Shown here piece by piece: positions 16,008-25,500 of a DNA stretch of 64,000 nt (within the stretch, counting starts at the first letter, position 1; every line of letters starts with the position of its first letter). A model generated the notes under the pieces. The model was not told where the DNA came from. It did not search any database and worked only from the letters and a program-made list of their open reading frames with translations. Both the position numbers and the translations under genes were made by a program. The stretch is from CAZGUX01 sp964529305. Lineage in GTDB: Bacteria; Acidobacteriota; Terriglobia; Bryobacterales; Bryobacteraceae. Where the stretch lies: contig CAZGUX010000145.1 in assembly GCA_964529305.1 (NCBI GenBank), positions 1 through 64,000 of the forward strand, written 5' to 3'.

Positions 16008-17204
16008 TTGCAACATCACCCGGGAATCCTCGCCGCGGCTTTCTTTGGTGTCTTTGCCAGCTTCGCTTCCGTCTTTATTTTTACGTTTGGCGTGTTTCTC
16101 AAGCCGCTGAGCGAAGAATTCGGGTGGTCGCGGACACAGGTGTCGGGCGGGTTCGCGCTCGCCGCGATGACCGTCGCGCTGGCCTCGCCCTTCATCGGCC
16201 GTCTGGTGGACCGCTTCGGATCGCGGGCGGTGATTCTGCCGTCGGCCACCATTTTCGCCGCCGCGTTCGCCTCCCTTGCGTGGCTGACGCCGAGTCTCCC
16301 GCACTTCTACGGGATTCTGTTTCTGATGGGCGCCGTTGGAAACGGCACCACGCAACTCGCGTTTTCGAGGGCGGTGGTTCAGGCTTTCGACTCTCATCGG
16401 GGCTTGGCGTTGGCCGTGATGCTGGCCGGTTCCGGAGTCGGCAGTATGGTCATGCCCTCTCTCGCGCAAGCCCTCATCGACCAGTGGGGATGGCGCGCGA
16501 CGTACCGCACGCTGGGCGTTCTGATCGTGCTGGTCGTCCTGCCCCTCACCGCGCTGTTGATCCCCGGCCAGACGCGTTCGACGGTCCGAGCCGCGCGCCG
16601 GGGTCTTCCCGCCGCCGTGCGCTCCCGGCTGTTTTGGCGCTTCCTGGCGGCGTTCTTCCTGATGTCTCTGGCGGTCAATGCCCCGCTGGCCCACCTCTCG
16701 GCGCTCCTCACCGACCGGGGCGTCACCCCTCGCGCCGCCGCCTTCGCCGCGTCCCTGCTGGGCGGCGCGACCATCGCCGGAAGGTTCCTGACGGGCTGGC
16801 TGGTCGACCACTGGCCGGCTTCGCGAGTGACCTCCATCCTGTTCGCCGCCAGCGGCGCCGGCCTGCTCGGGCTCGAACTGAGCGCCCGCCCCGAGTGGGC
16901 TTTCGTCAGCGCCGCACTGATCGGTTTGGGCATGGGCGCGGAGGCCGATGTGATTCCCTACCTCATCAGCCGCCACTTCGACATCGAGTCGTTCGGCGAA
17001 CTCTACGGACTCGCTTTCTCCGCCTTCGCCCTCGCCGGCGCGCTCGGACCGCTCATCCTCGGACGTGTCTTCGATCAACTGGGTTCCTACGATTTCGCGC
17101 TCGGCGCACTAGCCGTTTCGGCCTTCGCCGCCGCTCTTCTCATGAGCCGGCTGTCCGCCAAGCCGGCTCCTTTATTTCACGCGTCCTCCGGAAAAGCCAG
17201 CTAA
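16008..17204 (+). CDS. Major facilitator superfamily transporter
   Basis: About 398 residues with twelve hydrophobic segments in two six-helix halves. The MFS loop motif between helices 2 and 3 reads GRLVDRFGSR, and the equivalent loop in the second half is GWLVDHW. The pattern GWSRTQVSGGFALAAMTVALASPFIG recalls monocarboxylate/oxalate-formate-type transporters, but the substrate is not determinable. The frame is open to a TTG at 15972, but a near-consensus promoter covers the codons from there to 16001. I therefore place the start at TTG 16008, which still leaves a short cytoplasmic tail before helix 1. Start confidence is low. Confidence 0.82.
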   Translation: MQHHPGILAAAFFGVFASFASVFIFTFGVFLKPLSEEFGWSRTQVSGGFALAAMTVALASPFIGRLVDRFGSRAVILPSATIFAAAFASLAWLTPSLPHFYGILFLMGAVGNGTTQLAFSRAVVQAFDSHRGLALAVMLAGSGVGSMVMPSLAQALIDQWGWRATYRTLGVLIVLVVLPLTALLIPGQTRSTVRAARRGLPAAVRSRLFWRFLAAFFLMSLAVNAPLAHLSALLTDRGVTPRAAAFAASLLGGATIAGRFLTGWLVDHWPASRVTSILFAASGAGLLGLELSARPEWAFVSAALIGLGMGAEADVIPYLISRHFDIESFGELYGLAFSAFALAGALGPLILGRVFDQLGSYDFALGALAVSAFAAALLMSRLSAKPAPLFHASSGKAS

Positions 17205-17205
17205 T

Positions 17206-17224
17206 TCCGGCGATTATTGCCGGA
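17206..17224 (+). terminator. Small hairpin after the MFS gene
   Basis: A 6-bp inverted repeat (tccggc / gccgga) with a 7-base loop starts two bases after the MFS stop codon. Only a short TTTT occurs 9-12 bases later, so termination is uncertain. Confidence 0.3.
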
Positions 17225-17242
17225 GCTAGTGAGTTTTGAGTA

Positions 17243-17272
17243 TTGCCCGGTCCCCTCCGCGGCGAATACACT
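17243..17272 (+). promoter_or_regulatory. Possible promoter of the first TonB-dependent receptor
   Basis: TTGCCC (17243-17248), an 18-base spacer and TACACT (17267-17272), directly before the start region of the receptor gene. Confidence 0.4.
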
Positions 17273-17275
17273 TCA

Positions 17276-20200
17276 ATGAATCATCAACACATGAATACTC
17301 GATTTCTATTAGTGGCATCCTTCGTTTTTTGTTTTGCCGCATGGTCGCAGGATCCGGTCGCGTCGGTTGAAGGGACCGTGCGCGACGCGTCGGGAGGATC
17401 GGTCGCCGGCGCCGTGGTCACGCTGGTCAACCTCGACACGGGCTATCGCCAGAGCCAGCCTGCCTCGGCCGAAGGCCTGTACCGGTTGTCGCTCGTTCCG
17501 GTCGGGCGCTACCAGTTCTCCGTGGAAACCCCCGGGTTTGCCCGATTCCGCAAGGAACCCGTGCAGTTGAATGTCAGCCAGACGGCGCGCATCGACGTCG
17601 ACCTGGTGTTGGCCTCCCAGCAGGAAGCGATTACCGTCGAGGGCGCCACCGCTCTGGTGGACACGGCTACGAACTCTCTGGGCAAAGTCGTCACCACTCG
17701 CGAAGTGCTCGACCTTCCCTTGAACGGCCGGAACTTCACGCAGCTTGGATTGCTCCAGGCTGGGGTCGCGCCCCTGACCACCGGGATTCAGCAGTCGGGC
17801 GGGAGCCTTCGCGCCGGACAAGGCTTCGCCGTCAACGGCCAGCGTCCGGAGTCGAATGTCTATCGAGTGGACGGGGCCAGCAACATGAACCGCATGGATG
17901 GCGGCTTTGCGCTGCGGATTCCCGTCGATGCGATCGAAGAGTTCCGCATCCTGACCCATACCGCCCCGCCCGAGTATGGAGGCACCAGCGGTTCCACCAC
18001 CAGCGTCGTCACGCGATCCGGCGCCAATGCGATTCACGGGTCGCTCTACGAGTTTCTCCGCAACGATATCTTCGACGCGCGAAACTTCTTCTCGACGGAC
18101 GTCGAGCCTCTCAAACAGAATCAGTTTGGCGGCACGGTCGGCGGGCCGGTGATTCGCGATCGAACCTTCTTCTTTGGATATTACGAAGGATTCCGGAACC
18201 GGCAGGGCGTGACGCGCTCCGCCGTCGTGGCCACCGACGCCCAACGGCGCGGCGACTTCTCCGGACGAACTCCGCCGCTGGTCGATATCTCCACCGCTGG
18301 AACGCCCTTTCCTGGCGGTCAGATTCCGGCCTCGCTGTTGAATCAGGTTTCCCTGGGCGTGATGCAACGCTACATCCCGTCCGGAAACGCCAGTCCGTCG
18401 ACGTACACGACGACGGTTGTCACGCACAACGACTACGATCAGGGCGGCCTCCGCATCGACCACAGCTTCGGCGAACACGATCAGGCGGCGTTCCGGTATT
18501 CGTATTCCAACGGAACCAACCTGAACCCCATTTCGATTCGCGGTTCGGATCTGCCCGGCTTCCCGGTTCAGGACGATCTGGCGACCCACGCGTTCACCCT
18601 GTCGGAGACGCACCTGTTCTCGCCCTCGGTGGTGAATTCGTTCCGGGCCTCCTACTTCCGCCACAAGTTCTTCTTTGACCAGCGTCTCAACCGGACGTCC
18701 CCCCGCGATCTGGGGTTTAACTACGACTCGGCCTCCGAAGCCGGCCAGAGCGTGCCGTTTTTCAACATCAACGGCTACTCTCCCGTGGGCGGATCGATTG
18801 TCGGCCCGCGCACTTCGGTGCAGAACGACTACGAACTCTACGATTCCCTCTCGCTGATACGCGGCAGCCACGCGTTCAAGATCGGCGGGGATGTTCGCAA
18901 CACGCGCATTGCAGCCTTTCAAGCCATCGCCCCGAACGCCTTCTTCGTGTTCACCCCGTCTTTCCCCTCCAACGACGGCTTTGCCAACTTCCTGATGGGC
19001 CGGCCGCTGGTGTTCTACCAGGGCCTCGGCGATTTGTCTCGCGGCCTACGCAACTGGGGCAGCGGGCTCTTTGTGCAGGACGAGTGGCGCGTCTCCAGCC
19101 GCCTGACGCTCAACTACGGCGTTCGCTGGGAGGTGAACCCGCCGTTTACCGATGAGCGTGACCGCTTGAACACGTTTGTCCCCGGCCAGCAGTCGACGGT
19201 GTTCCCGGCCGCGCCGCTTGGTGTCCTGTTCCCGGGCGATACGGGTGTGGCCAAAGGGCTGGCGGCGACACAATGGACCGGATTCATGCCGCGCATTGGC
19301 TTCGCGTGGAATCCGGATGGCCGGGGCCGGCTGTCTATCCGGTCGAGTTACGGGATCTTCCTCGACACGATGTCGAACGGCCAGGGCGCGGCCTTCCAGG
19401 CTCCGGTCAGTTCTCTCCCGTGGACGCAACTGGTCCAATTCAGCGGCCCCGGCACCACCTTCGTGAACCCGTACGGCAATCAGCCCAAGCCGCAGGCCAA
19501 TTCGTTTCTCCGGCCGGCAACCGTGGTCGGCATGTCCAAGGACGCGCGGCCGCCGTACGCGCAGAACTGGAACCTCTCGCTGCAGCGCGCGCTGGGCACG
19601 GATTTCGTCATCGAGGCTCGCTACATCGGCACCAAGGGAACGCGCCTGCCGAGGAACATCGAGGCCAACCCCGCCGTCTGGGGACCCGGCGCAACCGCGC
19701 AGAACGCCGACCGCCGGCGAATCTACGCCAACTGTCCGGCGGACGGCTCAGCGTGCCAACTGGTTCACGTCGCGCTGCTTTCCACCATCACCAATTCCAC
19801 CTATCACGCGGGGCAGTTGTCGCTCACGCGCCGGTTTAGCAAAGGCATCGGGTTCAGCACGTCCTATTGGTTCTCCAAAACGATTGACTACCTTTCCGCG
19901 ATGAACCTGACCGGCGCCGCCGCGCGTCCGCTATCGGGCGAAGTCGACATCGCGCAAAATCCCTTCAACCTGAGAGGCGAGCGAGGTCCCTCGCTGTTCG
20001 ACGCCAAGCATCGCTTCGTACTCAGTGGATCCTGGGAGATTCCGGCGCCGGGTTCCCTGGGCGGCGCGGCCAAAGCCCTGCTCGGCGGCTGGCAGTTAAA
20101 TGGGATTGCAACCGCGTCGACGGGAACGCCGTTCACTGTTTTCGATAGCACCAATGTCGCGGGCCAGGCTTCCCATCCGCCGGTTTCGGGATTTGCCGGC

Positions 20201-20551
20201 AGCCGGCCTGACGTGATTTCCAATCCGAACGACGGCCCGCACACGCCGACGGTCTGGATTTCGCGCGCTGCTTTCCGACGGCTTAACCCGGCCACGGAAG
20301 CGGGAAATTTCGGGAACGCGGGCCGCAACATCGCGCGCGCCGACGGTGTCGCCAACATCGATCTGTCGTTGTTGAAGACCTTTCCTCTCGGCGAGACCCG
20401 GCGCCTGCAGTTCCGTGCCGAGTGTTTCAACTTTGCCAATCACGCGAACTTCGGCCTTCCCGTCACTGACCTGGCCTCGCAGAGTTTCGGGCGGGTCCTG
20501 GAAGCCGCTCCACCCCGGTTGCTCCAGTTCGGGCTGAAGTTCCTCTTTTGA
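17276..20551 (+). CDS. Oar-like TonB-dependent outer-membrane receptor with carboxypeptidase-regulatory domain (1)
   Basis: A large outer-membrane protein of 1091 residues. A signal peptide (RFLLVASFVFCFAAWSQ) precedes a carboxypeptidase-regulatory/Cna-B-like domain (about 25-105: ASVEGTVRDASGGSVAGA). The plug (about 120-240) has LPLNGRNFTQLG and YRVDGASNMNRMDGG. A long beta-barrel ends in the aromatic FGLKFLF typical of barrel insertion. Oar-like receptors of Acidobacteria import large ligands such as glycans or peptides, with energy from TonB. ATG 17276 is chosen; ATG 17291 is also possible. The next gene starts five bases after the stop, pointing to one operon with an AhpD-like protein and a hydroxyacid dehydrogenase. 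Confidence 0.88.
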   Translation: MNHQHMNTRFLLVASFVFCFAAWSQDPVASVEGTVRDASGGSVAGAVVTLVNLDTGYRQSQPASAEGLYRLSLVPVGRYQFSVETPGFARFRKEPVQLNVSQTARIDVDLVLASQQEAITVEGATALVDTATNSLGKVVTTREVLDLPLNGRNFTQLGLLQAGVAPLTTGIQQSGGSLRAGQGFAVNGQRPESNVYRVDGASNMNRMDGGFALRIPVDAIEEFRILTHTAPPEYGGTSGSTTSVVTRSGANAIHGSLYEFLRNDIFDARNFFSTDVEPLKQNQFGGTVGGPVIRDRTFFFGYYEGFRNRQGVTRSAVVATDAQRRGDFSGRTPPLVDISTAGTPFPGGQIPASLLNQVSLGVMQRYIPSGNASPSTYTTTVVTHNDYDQGGLRIDHSFGEHDQAAFRYSYSNGTNLNPISIRGSDLPGFPVQDDLATHAFTLSETHLFSPSVVNSFRASYFRHKFFFDQRLNRTSPRDLGFNYDSASEAGQSVPFFNINGYSPVGGSIVGPRTSVQNDYELYDSLSLIRGSHAFKIGGDVRNTRIAAFQAIAPNAFFVFTPSFPSNDGFANFLMGRPLVFYQGLGDLSRGLRNWGSGLFVQDEWRVSSRLTLNYGVRWEVNPPFTDERDRLNTFVPGQQSTVFPAAPLGVLFPGDTGVAKGLAATQWTGFMPRIGFAWNPDGRGRLSIRSSYGIFLDTMSNGQGAAFQAPVSSLPWTQLVQFSGPGTTFVNPYGNQPKPQANSFLRPATVVGMSKDARPPYAQNWNLSLQRALGTDFVIEARYIGTKGTRLPRNIEANPAVWGPGATAQNADRRRIYANCPADGSACQLVHVALLSTITNSTYHAGQLSLTRRFSKGIGFSTSYWFSKTIDYLSAMNLTGAAARPLSGEVDIAQNPFNLRGERGPSLFDAKHRFVLSGSWEIPAPGSLGGAAKALLGGWQLNGIATASTGTPFTVFDSTNVAGQASHPPVSGFAGSRPDVISNPNDGPHTPTVWISRAAFRRLNPATEAGNFGNAGRNIARADGVANIDLSLLKTFPLGETRRLQFRAECFNFANHANFGLPVTDLASQSFGRVLEAAPPRLLQFGLKFLF

Positions 20552-20556
20552 CGCCT

Positions 20557-21168
20557 ATGAAAGCGATGCACCTCCCGGCGGTCGAGCAAAACCCCTCCTC
20601 CGAGGGCGCTTATTCCGATCTCATCGCGGCGGTCCGGTCGCAAGGCCAGCCGATACCGCAAATCTGGCACCTGTTCGCCTACAAACCGGCGATCACAGTT
20701 CACCTCGAACGCCTGACCCACGAGATCATGCGCGGGCCTTCGCCGCTCAGTCCGGGTTTCCGGGAACTGATCGCCACCCTGACCTCAGCCCGGAATCAGA
20801 CGCCGTTCTGCGCCACCACCCACGCGGCCGCCTCGACGGAGTTGCTCGGAAATCGTGAACTGGTTGACAGCGTACTGAGGGATCCGCGCACGGCACCGGT
20901 CTCGCCGGCCGAGCAAGCCCTGCTGTCGTTCGTCGAGAAAGTCAACCGGAAGTTTTGGAAAATCGACGCGGCTGATTTCGAAGCCCTTCGCTCCTGCGGC
21001 TGGAGTGACGAAGCGATCTACGACGCGATCAATGTGTGCGCCCTCTTCAATTTCTACAACCGGTGGGTGAGCAGCAACGGCGTCTGCCAGATGCCGGAAG
21101 CAGGCATCGAAGCCTCCGGAAAGCGGATTGCCCAGACCGGATATCTCCGGTCGGACGCCGCCGGCTAG
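20557..21168 (+). CDS. CMD/AhpD-like protein lacking one redox cysteine
   Basis: A 203-residue paralogue of the protein at 15357-15920, with the same end of helix arrangement (FNFYNRWVSSNG against FNRYVDG). The redox site is altered: NQTPFC85ATTH89 keeps the second cysteine and the histidine, but the first cysteine is Thr82. It therefore probably cannot form the AhpD disulfide and may be a structural or ligand-binding member of the family. ATG 20557 follows the receptor stop by five bases. A TTG at 20548 overlapping that stop is an alternative start. Confidence 0.78.
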   Translation: MKAMHLPAVEQNPSSEGAYSDLIAAVRSQGQPIPQIWHLFAYKPAITVHLERLTHEIMRGPSPLSPGFRELIATLTSARNQTPFCATTHAAASTELLGNRELVDSVLRDPRTAPVSPAEQALLSFVEKVNRKFWKIDAADFEALRSCGWSDEAIYDAINVCALFNFYNRWVSSNGVCQMPEAGIEASGKRIAQTGYLRSDAAG

Positions 21169-21255
21169 ATCCCCTTTGCCGTCGTCAGCCGCTCAAAGCC
21201 GCCCGGCGGTTCCTTGCGCCGAACTCCACGGTGTACCTTGGAGGGGATAGCTATC

Positions 21256-22326
21256 ATGAGCGAAACCAAAACCTACAAGATCGCCGTCATTGCGGGCGAC
21301 GGCGTCGGCCAGGAAGTGATTCCTGAGGCCAAGCGCGTCCTGGTCCATCAGGGGGGAAAGCACGGCTTCCGATTGTCTTTCGAGGATTACGATTGGGGCG
21401 CCGACTACTATTTCCGACATGGCGCCATGATGCCGCCTGGAGCGCTGGAACTGCTCGCCCCGGCTGATGCCATCCTCCTCGGGGCGGTTGGCCATCCCGA
21501 TATTCCGGACCACGTGACCTTGAATGGCCTCCTTCTGCCGATTCGCCGGACCTTCGATCAGTTCGCCAATGTCCGGCCGGCCTATTTGTATCCCGGCGTC
21601 ACTTGCCCGATCGCCGGGCGTCAGGGCGGCGACATCGACATGGTGATCGTCCGTGAGAACACGGAAGGCGAATACGCCCAGGTGGGCGGTTTTGTCTATC
21701 ATCACCAACCTGATGAGGTGGCGATTCAGACCTCGGTGTTCACGCGCCGCGGCTGCGAGCGGATTATCCGATTCGCCTTCGAACTGGCCGCGCGCCGCAA
21801 CAAGAAGAACAAAGTTACCTCCATCACCAAGTCGAACGCCCAGGGCTACTCGATGGTGCTGTGGGACCGCGTGTTTCAAAGCGTGGCCGCCGATTTCCCG
21901 GGCATCCGGACCGAATCCCTGCTGGTGGATGCGGCCGCGATGAATTTCATCCGCAGACCGGAAAGCTTCGATGTCGTGGTGGGGTCGAACCTGTTCGGCG
22001 ACATTCTCAGCGACATCTCGGCAATCCTGGTAGGCAGCATGGGCATGGCCCCGAGCGCGAATCTCGATCCCACCCGGCGCTATCCTTCCATGTTCGAGCC
22101 GGTGCATGGTTCCGCTCCCGACATCGCGGGCAAGAGTCTCGTCAATCCCATCGCGACGATTCAGAGCGCCCACATGATGTTGAACTTCCTGGGGGAAGAA
22201 AAGGCTGGCCAGGAGATTGAACAGGCCATCGCGCGAATGTTGGCCGAAACGCCTATCCGCACCGCGGACTTGGGCGGCAGCAGCCACACCCAGGAGGTCA
22301 CCGACGCCCTCCTGGCCCGCATGTAA
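21256..22326 (+). CDS. Tartrate/D-malate dehydrogenase (decarboxylating), isopropylmalate dehydrogenase family
   Basis: A 356-residue member of the beta-decarboxylating dehydrogenase family. It shows IAVIAGDGVGQEVIPE, the substrate-binding VIVRENTEGEYAQVGG and the metal-binding NLFGDILSDISA, followed by HGSAPDIAGKSLVNP. The leading RENTEGEYAQVGG and the RRTFDQFANVRPAYLYPG segment favour TtuC/DmlA-type tartrate or D-malate dehydrogenase over LeuB. It oxidises the hydroxyacid with NAD+ and Mn2+, releasing CO2. The ATG at 21256 has GGAGGGG upstream. It lies downstream of a TonB receptor and an AhpD-like gene, so it may process an imported hydroxyacid. Confidence 0.85.
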   Translation: MSETKTYKIAVIAGDGVGQEVIPEAKRVLVHQGGKHGFRLSFEDYDWGADYYFRHGAMMPPGALELLAPADAILLGAVGHPDIPDHVTLNGLLLPIRRTFDQFANVRPAYLYPGVTCPIAGRQGGDIDMVIVRENTEGEYAQVGGFVYHHQPDEVAIQTSVFTRRGCERIIRFAFELAARRNKKNKVTSITKSNAQGYSMVLWDRVFQSVAADFPGIRTESLLVDAAAMNFIRRPESFDVVVGSNLFGDILSDISAILVGSMGMAPSANLDPTRRYPSMFEPVHGSAPDIAGKSLVNPIATIQSAHMMLNFLGEEKAGQEIEQAIARMLAETPIRTADLGGSSHTQEVTDALLARM

Positions 22327-22364
22327 ACTGCACGACTACCTGGGCGATCCATTACCTTCCTTTG

Positions 22365-22393
22365 TTGACAGCCGGTCCCGACAGTGATAAAGA
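22365..22393 (+). promoter_or_regulatory. Sigma70-like promoter of the second receptor gene
   Basis: A perfect TTGACA (22365-22370), a 17-base spacer and TAAAGA (22388-22393), giving an mRNA leader of about 110 bases before the ATG at 22511. Confidence 0.6.
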
Positions 22394-22510
22394 TTGCGAA
22401 ACACCTATTCGCATGGTGCAACTGGGGTGCGGTGTCTGTTCAGCCGCCATGAGGCCGCAAATTCACGGGTCCGGCTACGAGCCGAGTTCTTTGTTGGAGG
22501 GAGCACACAC

Positions 22511-25500
22511 ATGAAATTGGGTTGGATTCTCGTACTTCTCCTCGCAATCAGCGGAAGCGCTTTCGGGCAGGGGCGCGCCACGATTTTGGGGACCATTACC
22601 GACGAGACTGGCGGGACTGTTCCCACAGCCACGATCACGATCACAAACACCGGCACGCAGCAGAAACGAGCCGCCTCGTCGAACGAGCGGGGTGAGTTTG
22701 AGGTTCCCTCTCTCGACATTGGCAACTATGAAGTGCTGGCCGAAGCCGCGGGATTCCAGAAGGCAGTCGTGCGCGGCATCCGTCTCGAGGTGGATCAGAA
22801 AGCACGTGTCGATGTGCAGTTGAAGGTCGGCGAGGTGACCCAGCAGGTGGAAGTGCAGGCCGCCGCGGCGACGATTCAGACCGACGACGCGACCATCAGC
22901 ACCGTGATCGACGCGCAGAAGATCCGCGAACTGCCGCTGCCGGGCAACCGGAACCTGTTCCGCCTGGCGCTGCTGGCTCCCGGGATGAGCCGGGGCCCGG
23001 CGTCCAGCGTGACCACAAGCGGCTTCGGCCCTGGCTTCGGCATCGCTGCAATGGGGCAAAAAGTCCACAACAACGCGATCCTGCTGGATGGCGCGCCGCT
23101 CAAGACGGCGATTCACGGCTCGGTCCGCATGCGGCCTTCGGTGGAAGCCATCGAGGAGTTTCGCGTGGAGGCAGGCTGGTATTCGGCCGAGTACGGGACC
23201 CAGTCGGGAGCGCAAATCATCGCAACGATCCGGCCTGGGACGAACTCACTGCACGGGGTGGCGTTTCACTTTCTCCGCAATGACAAGCTGGACGCCCGAA
23301 ATTTCTTTGAAACGCCAGGGGCACAGAAGAGGCCGCTGCGTCGAAATACCTACGGGGGCGTCGTAAGCGGCCCGATCATTAAGAACCGAACCTTCTTCAC
23401 GGCCAACGGCGAATTCTACAAGGAGCGCCGCTCCACACAAGGATTCCTCATCGTGCCGTCGGATCGCATGAGATCGGGTGACCTGACCGAACCGTTCTTC
23501 AGGCGCCCCGACGGATCGTTGATTCCGATTCAGGATTTGCTCTCCGGTGCTCCCTTCGCCGGCAATCAAATCCCGGCCAGCCGCATTGCCCCACAGTCCA
23601 AGGCGTTGTTGCAGTTTCTGCCGAACCGTAGTTTTGGACCAACGGAATTCAACGGTCAACAGAATTACAGCGGTGCTTCGCGCAACGCCGACGATGACAA
23701 TCAGGTGTTCGTCCGCATCGACCACAACATCAACGCGAACAACAAGCTCTTCGGCCGTTACGGAATTGAAGACGTCAGCCTGCCGGTGTTTCCCGTGAAC
23801 CCGCACCCGTTTTTTGTCCAACGCCGCCCACGGCGGCAACAAAACGCGACGCTGAACTACACGCGGATCATTTCGCCCACCGTCCTCAATGAGTTGAAAG
23901 TCTCCTACAATCGGGACATCTTCAAGACGGTGGATGACGTCAGCGGCACTTCATTCAATATCGCCAAGGACCTCGGCATTCCCGGCCAGACCAATCGCCC
24001 CAGCGATACAGGCCTGCCCGGCATCTCGATCACCGGCATGTCGGGCCTGGGAAACAGCGACATCAACACCATCTGGGACGAGTCCCGGCAGATCTCCGAG
24101 CAGATTGCCCTCACCAGGGGAAGTCACACCTTCAAGATCGGCGCCGAGTTCACTCTCCTGCGCCTGGACCGCCGGACGATCAGTTTCGTCCGCGGCCAAT
24201 TCGACTTCAGTGGCATCCATTCGGGCACGGCGGCCGGTGTCACCGCGGCCGAGCGCGGCCGCCTCGCCTTTGCGGACTTCCTCCTTGACCAGCCTCAACA
24301 GGTGCGTCTCGGGTTCATTCCCAACCTGCCCCCCGGTGTCGACCCCGGCACCTTTCCCCAAACCCGCTTTTGGAGGTACCACAACTACATCACCGACGAC
24401 TGGAAGATCACGCCCAAGCTGACCATGAACGTCGGCGTGCGCTACGAGTACAACTCCAGCATTGAGGACAAAAACGGGCAATCCCGCAACTTCGATTTCA
24501 CGAAACAGGAGTTGTATCCGGCGATCGGAAAGCGCGGCCCTCTGAACGAACCCAGCAAAACCAATTTTGCACCGCGCCTCGGCCTCGCCTACCGCCCCTT
24601 TGGCGGCAACACCTTCGTGGTTCGTGCCGGCTACGGCATCTTCTACAACGTGAACATGATGAACATGTTTGTGCCGGCGCTGGCCGCCAATCCGCCCAAC
24701 AACCTGAACATCAACGAACTCAATGCGGCAGGCAACGTCCGCATCCGAATGCGCAACGCCGATCAGGCGTCGGCCTTGAATATCAACAGCGAGATCAACT
24801 CGGCCGATCCCAAACGCGGCGTCGGCGATGTCCAGCAGTGGAATCTGAATATCCAGAAGTTGCTGCCGATGGGCTTCACCCTGGAAGTGGGCTATGCCGG
24901 TTCGAAGTCCAGCCACTTCGATTCGCCGCGCACGGTGAACCCATTCGTGCAGGGCACCTCCACCCGCGTTTACCCCGGGTGGGGCCCAATCGAAAACATT
25001 TCCCTCGACGCGGCGGGCAACTACCACGGCCTGCTCACGAAACTCGAGAAGCGATTCGCCCGAGGGTTCACGCTGCTGCAGACCTATACCTGGTCGAAGA
25101 CGATGTTCGACTCGTTCGCCTGCTGCGGCGCGCAGCGGCACAATAACCCATACGCCTGGAAGCTGGAGAAAGGATTGGGCGAAAGCGATCAGCGGCATCG
25201 CGCCACCACGGCGTTCCTGTATGAGTTGCCTTTCTACCGGGGCCAGCGGGGGTTTGTGGGCCAATTCCTCGGCGGATGGCAGTTCAACGGCAACATGACC
25301 CTGGAAACGGGGCTGCCGATTCACCCTTCTCAGTCGCTGAAGCCTGTGGATGACGGCTGCCCGCGATGCAACCATCGGCCCGACCGCATTGCCGACGGCC
25401 GCCTGGATGAAAGCCAGCGCAGTCTCCAGCGTTGGTTCGACACCTCGGCGTTTGTAACCGCACGGGGCCACTATGGGAATAGTGGACGAAACGTCCTGAC

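Noticed and set aside
21256..22326. 3-isopropylmalate dehydrogenase (LeuB)
   Set aside because: The same superfamily, but the RENTEGEYAQVGG and RRTFDQFANVRP segments fit tartrate/D-malate enzymes and no leu genes are adjacent.
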